Source: Paracoccaceae bacterium (GTDB taxonomy: Bacteria > Pseudomonadota > Alphaproteobacteria > Rhodobacterales > Rhodobacteraceae). From it: 64,000 nt of DNA. Below the pieces are notes generated by a model, which searched no databases, had not been told where the DNA came from, and saw only the letters and a list, made by a program, of their open reading frames with translations. Made by a program: the position numbers and the translations under genes. Where the stretch lies: positions 62,001 through 126,000 of the forward strand of contig JANSXY010000003.1 in the NCBI GenBank assembly GCA_024742695.1. The letters run 5' to 3'. Below are positions 17,380 to 27,652 of the stretch, piece after piece (position 1 is the first letter of the stretch; each line of letters opens with the position of its first letter).

Positions 17380-20300
17380 ATGCTGGCAGGCGTCATTTCG
17401 CGGATCCCGGTTCTTGTCGTCGCGGTTCTTGCCGCCGCCGCGCCGGGGCTGGCGCAGGAGCAGCGGCTGCTGCCGGAACGCCGCGTCGTGCTGGCCGAGG
17501 ATGTCGACCTGCCCGGCAACGATCTTGCCCAGATCCTCGACACCTCGCTGCCGGGCTGCGAGGCCGCCTGCCTTGCCGATCCCGATTGCCTCGCCTTCAC
17601 GTTCAACAGCCGGGCGCGGGCCTGTTTCCCGAAATCCGCCGCCGCGGCGCCGGTGGGGTTCGCCGGTGCGGTTTCCGGCAAGGTGGTGAAGCCCGCCGCC
17701 GGGGCGGAGGCGACGGCGCGCGACCGTGCCGCCGCGCTCGACGTGCTCGGGCCGGCCGACCTGTCGGCGGCGCTGGACCGGGCGCTGGCGATCGGCCGCG
17801 ATCCGGTGCCGGGCGGGGTCACGGCGGCGGACCTCGTCGATGCGGCGCGGCGCGCCGAGACCGCCGGCAACCTCGCCGCCGCGGCGCGGTTCACGGCCGG
17901 GGCCGTGGCGCTGTCGGACGCGGCCGATCTCTGGGCCGACGATGCGCGGCTGATGCTGGCGCAACCGCTTGGCGACGGGGCCGATCGTGCCGCGGCGGAT
18001 CGCCGGGCGCTGACGGCGTCGGTCAACGCCTACCTCCGTGCCGGGGACGACCGCATCGCGGCGGCGGCGCTGCTGGTGATGGCCGATGCGCTGGAGGCGG
18101 TCGGGCGCGGCGCCGACACGGTGGCCACGCTGCGGCTGGCGCAGGCGCTGTCGCCGCGCGCGGATATCGCCGAACGGCTGGCCGACGCGCGGGCGCGCTT
18201 CGGCTTCCGGATCGTCGATCACGCGGTCGAAAGCGATGCCGCGCTGCCGCGGATCTGCGCGGAGTTCAGCGCGCCGCTGGCGGGCGGGGTGGAATTCGCG
18301 CCCTTCGTGGCGCTGCCGGAGGCCGGCCTTGCCGTCGAACCGGAAGGCACGCGGCTGTGCGTGTCCGGCGTCGAGCATGGCAAGCGCTATCGGCTGGTGT
18401 TTCGCGCGGGTCTGCCCGCGGCGTCGGGCGAGGTCACGGCCGGCGACGTGGAAATCACCGCCTATGTCCGCGACCGGGCGCCCGCCGTGCGGTTCCCCGG
18501 CCGCGCCTACGTGCTGCCGCAGACGCCCGATGCCGGGTTGCCGGTGGTCACCGTCAACGCCGACGAGATCGCGCTGGTGCTGCGCCGGGTGTCGGATCGC
18601 AACCTGGTGCGGGCGCTGCGCGAGGGCTGGTTCGCCCGCCCGCTCGACGCCTGGGAAACCGAGGTCTTCGCCACCGACGTGGCCGAGGAAATCTGGCGCG
18701 GCGCGGCCGAGGTGCCGATGCAGGTCAACCGCGAGATGACCGCGCGGCTGCCGGTGGCGGGGCTCGCCGGGGCGCTGGCGCCCGGCGTCTACGCGCTGGA
18801 GGCGCAGGTGCCCGGCCAGAACACCTGGGACCGGCCGGCGGCGACGCAGTGGTTCGTCGTGTCCGACCTCGGGATGACGGTTCTTCAGGGCACCGACGGG
18901 CTGCATGTTTTCGTGCGCGGCCTGTCGGATGCCGCGGCGCGCGCGGGCCTGTCGGTGCGGCTGATCTCGACCGCGAACGCGGTTCTGGCCGAGGCGGAAA
19001 CCGATGCGGCGGGCCACGCCGTCTTCGGCGCGGCGCTGGCCGCGGGCCGCGGCGGCGCGGCCCCGGCGCTTGTCACCGTTGCCGCCGGGGATGCCGATTT
19101 CGCCTTCCTGCCGCTGACCGATCCGGAATTCGACCTGTCTGACCGGGGGGTTGCGGGGCGCGCGCCGGCGCCGCCGATCGACCTGTTCCTGGCCACCGAC
19201 CGGGGCGCCTACCGGCCCGGCGAGGTGGTGCGCGCCACGGCGCTGGCCCGTGATCCCGGGGCGCGCGCGATCCCCGGCCTGCCGCTGACCGCGCGGCTGA
19301 TCCGCCCCGACGGGGTGGAGCATCTGCGCCGGACCTTGACCGCCGGGCCGGCGGGCGGGCTGGCGCTGGCCTTCGATCTGGCGCCCACGGTGCCGCGCGG
19401 CGCCTGGCGGCTGGAGGTTCTGGCGGATCCGGAGGCGCCGCCGCTGGCGGCCACGCGGGTTCTGGTGGAGGATTTCCTGCCCGAGCGGATTGACGCCGAG
19501 CTGACCCTTGCCGAGGCGCCGCTGCGGCTGGGCGGCCGGGCCGAGATCGATGTCGCGGCGCGCTATCTTTTCGGCGCGCCGGGCGGCGGGCTGGCGGTGG
19601 AGGGCGATTTGCGGATCGTGCCCGCCGATACCGTGCCGGGCTGGGAAGGCTACCGCTTTGGCCGGCATGACGAAACCGGCCCGCGCTGGGGCGATGCGAC
19701 GCCCGGTGCGGTGACCGATGCCGAGGGCCGGGCGACGGTCACGCTGGCGCTGCCCGACCTGCCGGAGGCGATGCAGCCGATGCTGGCGCGCGTGGCGCTG
19801 CGGCTCAGCGAGGGATCGGGCCGCCCGGTCGAACGCCGGATCGAGCGGTTGGCGCTGCCCGACCGGCCGCTGCCGGCGATCCGCCCGCTGTTCGAGGGTG
19901 GCGCGGTGCCCGATGGCGGCGAGGCGCGGTTCCGGCTGGCCGCCATCGGCCCGGACGGGGCCGGGGCCGCGCTGGCGGCGCGCTGGGTGCTGAACCGGGT
20001 CGAGCGGCGCTACCAGTGGTATGCGCTCTACGGCCAGTGGAACTGGGAGGTCACGACCCGCCGCAGCCGCGTCGCCGGCGCCGAGATCGACCTTGTGCCG
20101 GGCGCGCCGCAGGACATCGCGGTGCCGGTCGGCCGCGGCGAATACGAACTGGTGCTGGAAACCCGCGGCGGGGCGGCCGCCGCCTCGGTCCCGTTCACCG
20201 CGGGCTGGTACGTGGCCGAGGGCGCGGCGGCCGAGACGCCCGATGCGCTGACCGTTGGGCTGGATCGGCCGGCCTACCGGCCCGGCGACACCGCCGTGGC

Positions 20301-22836
20301 GCGGATCGAGGCGCCGGCCGATGGCGTGGCGCTGGTCACGGTGCTGGGCAGCCGGCTGATCGACATGGTCGCGGTGCCGGTGACGGCCGGGGAGAACACC
20401 GTCGACCTGCCGGTGACCGAGGACTGGGGCGCGGGCGCCTATGTCGCGGCCTCCGTCATCCGGCCGCTTGCCGCCGAGGCCGGCCGCGCGCCGGTCCGGG
20501 CGCTGGGCATCGCCCATGCCGCCGTCGATCCCGGCGACCGGGCGCTGCGGGCGCGGTTCGAGGTGCCGGCCGAGGCCGACCCGCGCGGGCCGTTGCCGGT
20601 GGCCCTGACCGTCGCGGGCGTCGCCGAGGGCGAGACGGCCTTTGCCACCATCGCCGCGGTCGACCTGGGGATCCTGAACCTCACCGGTCACGAGGCGCCG
20701 GACCCGCAGGGCCACTACTTCGGCCAGCGCCGGCTTGGCGTGGCGATCCGCGACCTTTACGGCCGGTTGATCGACGGGCAGGTCGGCGCGATGGGCCGGA
20801 TCCGGCAGGGCGGCGACGCCGGCAGCGCCGCGCGCGGCGAGGCGCCGCCGCCGACCGAGGATCTGGTGGCGTTCTTCGCCGGCCCCCTGCCGGTCGGCCC
20901 CGATGGCCGGGTGGAAACGGTGTTCGACCTGCCGGCCTTCAACGGCACGGTGCGGCTGATGGCGGTGGCCTGGTCGGACACCGGGGTGGGGCAGGCCAGC
21001 GCCGACGTGCTGGTGCGCGATCCGGTCGTCGTCACCGCCTCTGCCCCGCGCTTCCTCGCGCCGGGCGACGAAAGCCGCCTTCTGCTGGAATTCGCCCATG
21101 CCACCGGCCCGGCCGGGCGCATGGGGCTGGATGTCACGGCACAGGGCGTGGCGCTTGGCCCGGTGCCGTCCGGCCTCGACCTGGCCGAGGGCGGCCGCGC
21201 GGCGCTGGAATTGCCGCTGATCGCCCCCGGGGCGACCGGAACGGGGGCGATCCGGGTATCCCTGACCACGCCGGCGGGCCGGGTGCTGACCCGGGAATTG
21301 CCGCTGGAGATCCGCGCGACCGATCCGCCGGTGCTGCGGCAAAGCCGGTTCACCCTGGCCGCGGGGCAGGAGTTCACCGTCACGCCGGATGTCTTCGCGG
21401 GCTTCCGCCCCGGATCCGGCCAGGCGGTGCTGGCGATCGGGCCGGTGGCGCGGTTCGACGCGCCGGGCCTTCTGGCCGCGCTGGACCGCTATCCCTACGG
21501 CTGCACCGAACAGGTGACCTCGCGCGCGCTGCCGCTGCTTTACCTTTCGTCGGTGGCGCAAGCGATGGGGCTGGGAACGGCGGCCGATATCGACCGCCGG
21601 ATCGACGAGGCGATTGGCGCGGTGCTTCTGAACCAGTCCGCCGCCGGCGGCTTCGGCCTGTGGCGGCCGGATTCGGGGGATTTCTGGCTGGATGCCTACG
21701 TGACGGATTTCCTGAGCCGCGCGCGGGCCGAGGGCCATGCGGTGCCCGACGCCGCGTTCCGCATGGCGCTCGACAACCTGCGCAACCGGGTGAACTACGC
21801 GCCCGATTTCGACCGCGGCGGGGCCGATCTGGCCTATGCCTTGATGGTTCTGGCGCGCGAGGGCGCGGCGGCGGTGGGCGATCTGCGCTACTATGCCGAC
21901 GTCAAGGCCGATGCCTTCGGCAGCCCGCTGGCGCTGGCGCAACTGGGCGCGGCGCTGGCGGCCTATGGCGATCCCACGCGGGCCGAGGCGATGTTCGCCC
22001 GCGCCCTGCGGATGGCCGAGGGCGCGGAAGAGACGCGGCTTTGGCGGGCCGATTACGGCAGCGCGCTGCGTGACGCGGCGGGCGTTCTTGCGCTGGCGTC
22101 CGAGGCCGGTTCCGCCACCGCCGGCGCGCCGGCGCTGGAAGCCGCGCTGTCGGAGGGGCTGGGCGCGAGCCGCCTGTCGACGCAGGAGCAGGTCTGGGCG
22201 CTGCTGGCCACCCGCGCGCTGATCGACGCGCCGGGTGCTGACGGCGTCACGCTGAATGGCGCGCCGGTGACCGGCCCGCTGGTACGGATGCTGGAGGCCG
22301 AAGCGCTGCACGGCCCGATCGCGGTCGGCAACGGCACCATGCGCGACGAGGTGCTGACGCTGACCACGTTCGGGGTGCCCGAAACCCCGGACCCGGCGGG
22401 CGGGCGCGGCTATGCGATCCGGCGCGACCATTTCACGACCGATGGCGAGCCGGTGGACCCGGCGCTTGTGCCGCGCGGCACCCGGCTGGTCACGGTGATC
22501 GAGGTCACGCCCTTCGAAGAGGCCGAGGGCCGGCTGATCGTGGACGCCCCGCTGCCGGCGGGATTCGAGATCGACAATCCCGCGCTGATCGCGGGCGGCG
22601 AGACCGGCGGCTTCGCCTGGCTCGGCGCGACGGCGGGGACACGCATGGCGGAGTTCCGCGCCGACCGGTTCCGCGCCGCGGTGGACTGGGGCGGCACCGC
22701 GCCGTTCCGCCTGGCCTATGTCGTGCGCGCCGTGTCGCCCGGTTCGTTCCACCATCCGGCGGCAAGCGTGGAGGACATGTATCGCCCCGACCGCCGCGCC
22801 TGGACCGATGCGGGCCGGGTGACCGTGACGCCGTGA
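17380..22836 (+). CDS. Bacterial alpha-2-macroglobulin with N-terminal PAN-like domain
   Basis: This large periplasmic protein (1818 aa) traps host or rival proteases. It has a signal peptide ([15 protein letters not shown]), a Cys-rich PAN/Apple-like segment at about residues 50-90 ([14 protein letters not shown] with a later Cys), a long series of beta-sandwich macroglobulin domains, and the reactive thioester motif YGCTEQ with Cys1375. No lipobox Cys is visible, unlike the enterobacterial lipoprotein form. The ATG at 17380 begins the signal peptide, with AAGGGG upstream. Its stop overlaps the PBP1C start as GTGA, the classical pairing in which the macroglobulin guards while PBP1C repairs the wall. 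Confidence 0.92.
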   Translation: MLAGVISRIPVLVVAVLAAAAPGLAQEQRLLPERRVVLAEDVDLPGNDLAQILDTSLPGCEAACLADPDCLAFTFNSRARACFPKSAAAAPVGFAGAVSGKVVKPAAGAEATARDRAAALDVLGPADLSAALDRALAIGRDPVPGGVTAADLVDAARRAETAGNLAAAARFTAGAVALSDAADLWADDARLMLAQPLGDGADRAAADRRALTASVNAYLRAGDDRIAAAALLVMADALEAVGRGADTVATLRLAQALSPRADIAERLADARARFGFRIVDHAVESDAALPRICAEFSAPLAGGVEFAPFVALPEAGLAVEPEGTRLCVSGVEHGKRYRLVFRAGLPAASGEVTAGDVEITAYVRDRAPAVRFPGRAYVLPQTPDAGLPVVTVNADEIALVLRRVSDRNLVRALREGWFARPLDAWETEVFATDVAEEIWRGAAEVPMQVNREMTARLPVAGLAGALAPGVYALEAQVPGQNTWDRPAATQWFVVSDLGMTVLQGTDGLHVFVRGLSDAAARAGLSVRLISTANAVLAEAETDAAGHAVFGAALAAGRGGAAPALVTVAAGDADFAFLPLTDPEFDLSDRGVAGRAPAPPIDLFLATDRGAYRPGEVVRATALARDPGARAIPGLPLTARLIRPDGVEHLRRTLTAGPAGGLALAFDLAPTVPRGAWRLEVLADPEAPPLAATRVLVEDFLPERIDAELTLAEAPLRLGGRAEIDVAARYLFGAPGGGLAVEGDLRIVPADTVPGWEGYRFGRHDETGPRWGDATPGAVTDAEGRATVTLALPDLPEAMQPMLARVALRLSEGSGRPVERRIERLALPDRPLPAIRPLFEGGAVPDGGEARFRLAAIGPDGAGAALAARWVLNRVERRYQWYALYGQWNWEVTTRRSRVAGAEIDLVPGAPQDIAVPVGRGEYELVLETRGGAAAASVPFTAGWYVAEGAAAETPDALTVGLDRPAYRPGDTAVARIEAPADGVALVTVLGSRLIDMVAVPVTAGENTVDLPVTEDWGAGAYVAASVIRPLAAEAGRAPVRALGIAHAAVDPGDRALRARFEVPAEADPRGPLPVALTVAGVAEGETAFATIAAVDLGILNLTGHEAPDPQGHYFGQRRLGVAIRDLYGRLIDGQVGAMGRIRQGGDAGSAARGEAPPPTEDLVAFFAGPLPVGPDGRVETVFDLPAFNGTVRLMAVAWSDTGVGQASADVLVRDPVVVTASAPRFLAPGDESRLLLEFAHATGPAGRMGLDVTAQGVALGPVPSGLDLAEGGRAALELPLIAPGATGTGAIRVSLTTPAGRVLTRELPLEIRATDPPVLRQSRFTLAAGQEFTVTPDVFAGFRPGSGQAVLAIGPVARFDAPGLLAALDRYPYGCTEQVTSRALPLLYLSSVAQAMGLGTAADIDRRIDEAIGAVLLNQSAAGGFGLWRPDSGDFWLDAYVTDFLSRARAEGHAVPDAAFRMALDNLRNRVNYAPDFDRGGADLAYALMVLAREGAAAVGDLRYYADVKADAFGSPLALAQLGAALAAYGDPTRAEAMFARALRMAEGAEETRLWRADYGSALRDAAGVLALASEAGSATAGAPALEAALSEGLGASRLSTQEQVWALLATRALIDAPGADGVTLNGAPVTGPLVRMLEAEALHGPIAVGNGTMRDEVLTLTTFGVPETPDPAGGRGYAIRRDHFTTDGEPVDPALVPRGTRLVTVIEVTPFEEAEGRLIVDAPLPAGFEIDNPALIAGGETGGFAWLGATAGTRMAEFRADRFRAAVDWGGTAPFRLAYVVRAVSPGSFHHPAASVEDMYRPDRRAWTDAGRVTVTP

Positions 22837-24872
22837 TCCGGGCGCGGGCGGTCTTCGCGCTGGCCGCGGCGCTGGCGCTGGCGGCGGGGCTGCGCGACGC
22901 CACCGAGCTGTGGATCGCGCGCACCGATCTGCCGGCGCTGGCGGTGGAAACCTCGGTCGAGGTGACGGCGCGCGACGGCAGCCTCTTGCGCGCCTATACC
23001 GTGGCCGACGGGCGCTGGCGGATGCGGCCCGGCGCGGTCGATCCGCTGTTCCTGGAGATGCTGATCGGCTGGGAGGACCGGCGCTTTCGCGATCATGCCG
23101 GGGTGGACCCGCGCGCGATGCTGCGCGCCGGCTGGCAGGCGCTGCGGGCCGGGCGGGTCGTCTCGGGCGGTTCGACGCTGACGATGCAGGTCGCGCGGCT
23201 TCTGGAACAGGGCGGGACCGGGCGGCTTTCGGGCAAGCTGCGGCAACTGCGGGTGGCGCTGGCGCTGGAACGGCGGCTGACCAAGGACCAGATTCTCGAT
23301 CTCTACCTGCGGCTTGCACCCTACGGCGGCAATATCGAGGGGCTGCGCGCCGCGACGCTCGTCTGGCTGGGCAAGGAACCCGCACGGCTGACCCCGGCGG
23401 AGGCGGCGCTGCTGGTGGCCCTGCCGCAGGCGCCCGAGGCCCGGCGCCCCGACCGCGCGCCGGGCGCGGCCGAGGCGGCGCGCGATCGGGTGCTGGGCCG
23501 GATGGCCGAGCTTGGGGTGATCACCCCCGAGGCCGCATCGGCGGCGCGCACCGAACCGGTGCCGCGGGCGCGCCGGGCGTTCCCGGCGCTGGCCCCGCAC
23601 CTGGCCGACCGGCTGCGCGCCGCCGATCCGCTGGCGGGCCGCCATGCCACCACGATCGACGCGCGGTTGCAGGCGGCGCTGGAACGGGTGGCGGCCGAGG
23701 CGGTGCGGGGCCGGGAGGCGCGGCTGTCGGCGGCGATTGTGCTGGCCGATCACCGGACCGGCGAAATCCTCGCCTCGGTCGGCGGGGCGGCGTGGGGCGA
23801 TCCGGCGCGTGGTGGCTATGTCGATCTCACCCGGGCGGTCCGTTCGCCCGGGTCCACGCTGAAGCCGTTCGTCTACGCGCTGGCCTTCGACGACGGGCTC
23901 GCCCATCCCGAAACGCTGATCGAGGATCGGCCGATGGCGTTCGGCGGCTACGCGCCGCAGAATTTCGACGGCGCGTTCCGCGGCACGGTGCGGCTGGCCG
24001 AGGCGCTGGAGGCCTCGCTAAACCTGCCGGTGGTGGCGCTGACCGAGGCGCTGGGCCCGGTGCGGCTGGTCGCGGCGCTGAAGCGCGCGGGCGTGAGGCC
24101 GGAAATCCCCGGACGGGCGCCGCCGGGGCTGGCGGTGGCGCTTGGCGGGGTGGGGATGAGCCTTGAGGATCTGGTGCAGGCCTATGCCGCGCTGGCGCGG
24201 CTCGGCGATCCGGTGGCGTTGCATGTCACCCCCGGCGCGCCACCGCCGCCCGGTGCGCGGCTGTTCGGGGCCGAGGCGGCCTGGCAGGTCGGCCATGTGC
24301 TGGCCGGGATCGCGCCGCCCGGCGGCGGGGCCGCGGGCCGGATCGCCTGGAAGACCGGCACGAGCTACGGCCATCGCGACGCCTGGGCGCTGGGCTTCGA
24401 CGGCGGCCATGTCGCCGGGGTATGGCTGGGCCGGGCGGACGGCACGCCGGTGCCCGGCGCCTTCGGCGCGGACCTGGCCGCGCCGGTGCTGTTTCAGGTC
24501 TTCGCACGGGCGAAGCCGGCGGCGGAACCGCTGCCCGCGCCGCCGCCCGGTGCGTTGTTGCTGCCCAACCGGCTGTTGCCGGCGCCGCTGCGGCACTTCC
24601 GGCCGCGCGGGACGGTCGAGACCGGCGCGGGGCCGGACCTCGCCTTTCCGCCCGAGGGCGCGGTGGTGGAGCTTCTCGACGGCACGCTCGCCGCGCGGGT
24701 GCGGGGCGGGCAGGCGCCCTATACCTGGCTGGCGAACGGCGTGCCGCTGGCGGTGGCCGACCGCGCGCGCGAAGTGGCGCTGCCGATGCCGGGGCCGGGT
24801 TTCGTGACGCTGACGGTGATCGACGCGGCGGGCCGGGCCGACAGCGCGGCGGTGGAACTGGCGGGGCGGTAG
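22833..24872 (+). CDS. pbpC: Penicillin-binding protein 1C
   Basis: A bifunctional peptidoglycan synthase of 679 residues anchored by one N-terminal membrane segment. The glycosyltransferase domain shows the catalytic Glu81 in [12 protein letters not shown] and [13 protein letters not shown]; the transpeptidase domain shows Ser341 and Lys344 in [12 protein letters not shown] near 395 and KTGTS near 507. A C-terminal beta-rich BiPBP_C domain follows (about 590-679). The GTG start overlaps the stop of the alpha-2-macroglobulin gene, so translation is coupled. PBP1C is usually non-essential and linked to repair after envelope damage. Confidence 0.95.
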   Translation: MIRARAVFALAAALALAAGLRDATELWIARTDLPALAVETSVEVTARDGSLLRAYTVADGRWRMRPGAVDPLFLEMLIGWEDRRFRDHAGVDPRAMLRAGWQALRAGRVVSGGSTLTMQVARLLEQGGTGRLSGKLRQLRVALALERRLTKDQILDLYLRLAPYGGNIEGLRAATLVWLGKEPARLTPAEAALLVALPQAPEARRPDRAPGAAEAARDRVLGRMAELGVITPEAASAARTEPVPRARRAFPALAPHLADRLRAADPLAGRHATTIDARLQAALERVAAEAVRGREARLSAAIVLADHRTGEILASVGGAAWGDPARGGYVDLTRAVRSPGSTLKPFVYALAFDDGLAHPETLIEDRPMAFGGYAPQNFDGAFRGTVRLAEALEASLNLPVVALTEALGPVRLVAALKRAGVRPEIPGRAPPGLAVALGGVGMSLEDLVQAYAALARLGDPVALHVTPGAPPPPGARLFGAEAAWQVGHVLAGIAPPGGGAAGRIAWKTGTSYGHRDAWALGFDGGHVAGVWLGRADGTPVPGAFGADLAAPVLFQVFARAKPAAEPLPAPPPGALLLPNRLLPAPLRHFRPRGTVETGAGPDLAFPPEGAVVELLDGTLAARVRGGQAPYTWLANGVPLAVADRAREVALPMPGPGFVTLTVIDAAGRADSAAVELAGR

Positions 24873-24979
24873 CGCAAGAGCGGCCATCGGGAACGACCCG
24901 TTGCGGGTTTGGGCGAGAGGGCAGCGCCCGGCCCGAGGGTGGGCGAGAAGCGCCCGCCTTGGGGGGCGGGGCGGGCGCT

Positions 24980-25001
24980 GCCCGGGGCTGCCGCCCCGGG
25001 C
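24980..25001. other. GC-rich hairpin between convergent pbpC and L,D-transpeptidase genes
   Basis: The 151-base gap between the two gene ends holds a perfect 9-bp GCCCGGGGC/GCCCCGGGC stem with a TGCC loop, and other G/C-rich inverted blocks nearby. Neither strand has a following U-tract, so a rho-independent terminator is not supported; it could still pause polymerase or protect transcript ends. Confidence 0.4.
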
Positions 25002-25023
25002 GGGAGCAGCCGTGATGTCCGGG

Positions 25024-25542
25024 CTATTTCCGCGCCAGAACCCCCGGCACCACCAGCCGGCTGTGCGGCCGGATGCGCCGCGCGATCCAGATCAGGTGGT
25101 CGCGCCTGAGCGCCACGCACCCCGCCGTCGGGTGCCCCGGCCCGCGCCGGATGTGTACGAAGATTGCCGATCCGCGCCCCGGCCGCGCCTCGGGCCAGTT
25201 CCAGTCGGTCAGCAGCACGAGGTCATATTGCGGATCGACCCGCCGCAGCCGCTCGTGGCTGGCCGGGAACGGCGCGGTGACGGGCAGGTTGTAATCCGCG
25301 TGGTCGGGATCGTCGCACCACAGCTGCCGCAGCCCGATCGGCCGCGCCCAGCCCGGCAGATCGGCCCGCGCCACCCGTTCGGGCCGGTACAGAAGCCCGA
25401 TGAACCGGTGCACGCCCACCGGCGTCGCGCCGTCGCCCTCGCGCTTGGCCGCCGTGATCCCGCCGCGCCCCAGCCGCGCGGGAAACAGCCGGCCCATGAA
25501 CCGCACGCCCTTCGGCGTCACCACCAGATCGGCGCGGGTCAC
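25024..25542 (-). CDS. L,D-transpeptidase family (YkuD-domain) protein
   Basis: This 172-residue protein consists of little more than a YkuD domain: TPVGVHRFIGLLYRP near residue 40, DLVLLTDWNWP near 107, and the catalytic core IFVHIRRGPGHPTAGCVAL with Cys142. YkuD enzymes form 3-3 peptidoglycan cross-links or attach proteins to the wall using a catalytic Cys. The usual SHGC is TAGC here, as in a branch of small alphaproteobacterial members. There is no clear signal peptide, which is odd for a wall enzyme. The GTG start overlaps the ribA stop; a longer open frame upstream runs through ribA in another frame and was rejected. Confidence 0.8.
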   Translation of the reverse strand: MTRADLVVTPKGVRFMGRLFPARLGRGGITAAKREGDGATPVGVHRFIGLLYRPERVARADLPGWARPIGLRQLWCDDPDHADYNLPVTAPFPASHERLRRVDPQYDLVLLTDWNWPEARPGRGSAIFVHIRRGPGHPTAGCVALRRDHLIWIARRIRPHSRLVVPGVLARK

Positions 25543-26627
25543 AGCAGATGCCCCGATTTCGCGGCCTTGGTGGCGAGATAGGCGGCGTTCTGATCGGTCG
25601 CGCCCACGGCCAGCGGTACGCGTTCGGCCACCGCGATGCCCTGCGCCCGCATCATCGCGACCTTGGCGGGATTGTTCGTCATCAGCCGAACCGCGCCGAT
25701 CCCCAGTTCCTTCAGGATCGCCGCGCCGATCCGGAAATCCCGCTCGTCGTCCTCGAAGCCCAGCCGATGGTTCGCCTCCACCGTGTCGAAGCCCTGGTCC
25801 TGCAGCCGGTAGGCGCGCATCTTGTTCGCCAGCCCGATGCCGCGGCCCTCCTGGTTGAGGTAAAGCAGCACGCCCGCGCCCTCCGCCCCCATCTGCCGCA
25901 GCGCGGCGTCGAGTTGCGCGCCGCAGTCGCATTTCAGGCTGCCCAGCACGTCGCCGGTGAAACAGGCCGAATGCAGCCGGGTCAGCACCGCGCCGCCGGG
26001 ATCGGGCCGGCCCACGAGGATCGCGTAGTGTTCCTCGCCGCCGTCGCCGGGCCGGAACACATGCAGGCGCCCGGCCCCGGCCGCGGCCATCGGCAGCCGC
26101 GCCGCGGCGACCGGGTGCAGCGCCGGGTCCGCCGACAGCGCCGGGCCGGCGGTGTCGAGATCGATGGCCGTCAGGCCCCGCGCCGCGGCCAGCGCCGGGC
26201 CTTCGGCGACATCGACCAGCACCGCCGCCGGCAGAAGCCGCGCCGATTTCGCCAGGGCCAGCGCCGCGCGGGCCAACCCCGCCTCGCCGTCCCTCAGCGT
26301 CGCCAGCGGCCCCTTCATCGGCATGTCGAGATCGTCGGCGGGATCGGCCACATTGCGCAGCCAGTCCGCCCCCGCCCCGGCCGGCACCGCGACGCGGGCC
26401 AGATCGCCGTCATAGGCGCGGGCCTTCAGCGTCTCGGCCCGCCGCGCGGTGATCGCCAGCACCAGCGGCCCTTCGGCGGCCAGCGCCGCCTGCCGTTCCG
26501 ACGACAGGTTTTCCGCCGCCGCGGCCAGCGCCGCCCGGCCACCGGCGCACAGCAGAACCGGCACGCCCATTCGCAAATCGGCGCGGGCGCGGTTCAGCAG
26601 TTCGGTCGGGCTCGGTCCCAGCGGCAT
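25539..26627 (-). CDS. ribA: GTP cyclohydrolase II RibA with extended N-terminal region
   Basis: RibA opens GTP to start riboflavin synthesis. The catalytic domain (about residues 185-362) shows the zinc cysteines in SACFTGDVLGSLKCDCG, the GTP-binding NQEGRGIGLANK and the final LMTNNPAKV segment. The first 180 residues do not look like a working DHBP synthase (RibB): the DDE-type and catalytic Cys motifs are absent. Alphaproteobacteria commonly have such a degenerate N-terminal domain. It overlaps the L,D-transpeptidase gene by four bases and is divergent from the response regulator. Confidence 0.92.
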   Translation of the reverse strand: MPLGPSPTELLNRARADLRMGVPVLLCAGGRAALAAAAENLSSERQAALAAEGPLVLAITARRAETLKARAYDGDLARVAVPAGAGADWLRNVADPADDLDMPMKGPLATLRDGEAGLARAALALAKSARLLPAAVLVDVAEGPALAAARGLTAIDLDTAGPALSADPALHPVAAARLPMAAAGAGRLHVFRPGDGGEEHYAILVGRPDPGGAVLTRLHSACFTGDVLGSLKCDCGAQLDAALRQMGAEGAGVLLYLNQEGRGIGLANKMRAYRLQDQGFDTVEANHRLGFEDDERDFRIGAAILKELGIGAVRLMTNNPAKVAMMRAQGIAVAERVPLAVGATDQNAAYLATKAAKSGHLL

Positions 26628-26787
26628 CGGTTTCCCTGTTCAAGGCTCATCTATCTAGACGCCGGATCGGCAAATTGAAACATGAGCGGCGCTCGCGACA
26701 CGTCCGCGTGAAACCTCTGTTGCAATCCTTGCCGGCCGCGTGAGGCCGCCCGATCTGTCCGTCATCAAGTCAACGGAGACGTTCCAG

Positions 26788-27474
26788 ATGGCCAACCTCA
26801 AGAAGATCCTGCTTGTCGACGACGATGCCGACCTGCGCGAGGCGCTTGCAGAGCAACTCTTGTCCACCGAGGATTTCGACGTGTTCGAGGCCGGCGACGG
26901 GGCCGAGGCGATGGAGAAGGTCAAGGCCGGTCTCTACGATCTCGTGATCCTCGACGTGGGCCTGCCCGATACCGACGGGCGCGAACTGTGCAAGCGGATG
27001 CGCAAGCAGGGCGTCAAGTGCCCGGTGCTGATGCTGACCGGCCATGACAGCGATGCCGACACGATCCTCGGCCTCGATGCGGGCGCGAACGACTATGTCA
27101 CCAAGCCGTTCAAGTTTCCCGTGCTTCTGGCCCGGATCCGCGCCCAGTTGCGCCAGCACGAACAATCCGAGGACGCGGTCTTCCAGCTTGGCCCCTACAC
27201 GTTCAAGCCCTCGATGAAGATGCTGATCGACGAGCGCGAGCGGAAGATCCGGCTGACCGAGAAGGAAACCAACATCCTGAAGTTCCTCTATCGCGCGCCG
27301 GATGGCGTGGTGCCGCGCGACGTGCTGTTGCACGAGGTCTGGGGCTACACTGCCGGGGTGACGACGCATACGCTGGAAACCCACATCTACCGGCTGCGCC
27401 AGAAGATCGAGCCCGATCCCTCGAACGCCCGGCTGCTGGTGACCGAAAGCGGCGGCTACCGCCTGGTGGCCTGA
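26788..27474 (+). CDS. OmpR/PhoB-family response regulator
   Basis: A 228-residue two-component transcription factor. The receiver domain has the acidic pocket DDD (11-13), phospho-acceptor Asp56 in VILDVGLPDTDG, Thr84 and Lys106 in DYVTKPFKF. The C-terminal winged helix follows (TLETHIYRLRQKIEPDPSNA is the recognition-helix region). No histidine kinase gene is adjacent. The ATG at 26788 follows ACGGAGAC; an open frame 16 codons longer adds residues unlike the family. Target genes are unknown. The 160-base gap to the divergent ribA gene should hold its promoter. Confidence 0.92.
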   Translation: MANLKKILLVDDDADLREALAEQLLSTEDFDVFEAGDGAEAMEKVKAGLYDLVILDVGLPDTDGRELCKRMRKQGVKCPVLMLTGHDSDADTILGLDAGANDYVTKPFKFPVLLARIRAQLRQHEQSEDAVFQLGPYTFKPSMKMLIDERERKIRLTEKETNILKFLYRAPDGVVPRDVLLHEVWGYTAGVTTHTLETHIYRLRQKIEPDPSNARLLVTESGGYRLVA

Positions 27475-27524
27475 CCCGGCCATCGGGACGGGCGCGGCAT
27501 TGCGTCGCGATCGGCCGCTGGAAA

Positions 27525-27538
27525 TTGACTCAGGTCAA
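27525..27538. promoter_or_regulatory. FNR/CRP-type operator, perfect palindrome
   Basis: TTGACTCAGGTCAA is a perfect inverted repeat TTGAC-N4-GTCAA, matching the FNR/FnrL/DNR consensus (TTGAt/c-N4-a/gTCAA). It lies in the gap after the response regulator. Its centre (27531.5) is 41.5 bases before 27573, the spacing of a class II FNR promoter, and ATACATC sits at the expected -10 position (27561-27567). Confidence 0.6.
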
Positions 27539-27572
27539 GGAATCTTTTCTTGCGGCGAGGATACATCTTCGA

Positions 27573-27649
27573 ATACGGACCCCCTCCGCGCGGGGCAAGC
27601 GCGGAACCTCCCTGTTGGACTGGCCCGGCCTCGCGCCGGGCCTTTTTTT
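27573..27649 (+). ncRNA. Candidate oxygen-regulated small RNA (about 77 nt)
   Basis: Starting at the position predicted from the FNR-type site, the unit contains a hairpin (CCGCGC 27586-27591 with GCGCGG 27599-27604), a single-stranded stretch AACCTCCCTGTTGG whose ACCTCC (27606-27611) is complementary to a Shine-Dalgarno sequence, and a strong terminator ending in seven T. This is a classic trans-acting sRNA layout. No ORF is convincing. The alternative is that this is just the 3' tail and terminator of the response regulator gene. Confidence 0.45.
27622..27649 (+). terminator. Rho-independent terminator
   Basis: A perfect 7-bp stem GGCCCGG/CCGGGCC with a 7-base loop is followed by TTTTTTT (27643-27649). 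It ends either the response regulator transcript or the candidate small RNA, 3 bases before the stop codon of the convergent acetyltransferase gene. Confidence 0.85.
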
Positions 27650-27652
27650 CGT

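Noticed and set aside
14980-23385. A 2801-codon open frame on the minus strand running through the histidine kinase and on across the alpha-2-macroglobulin gene.
   Set aside because: Only the last 744 codons carry recognisable domains. The rest is antisense to a clear plus-strand gene and Arg/Ala/His-rich, as expected where high GC3 removes stop codons from the opposite frame.
24980-25001. Rho-independent terminator between pbpC and the L,D-transpeptidase.
   Set aside because: The stem is strong but no U-rich tract follows on either strand, so it is listed only as a hairpin.
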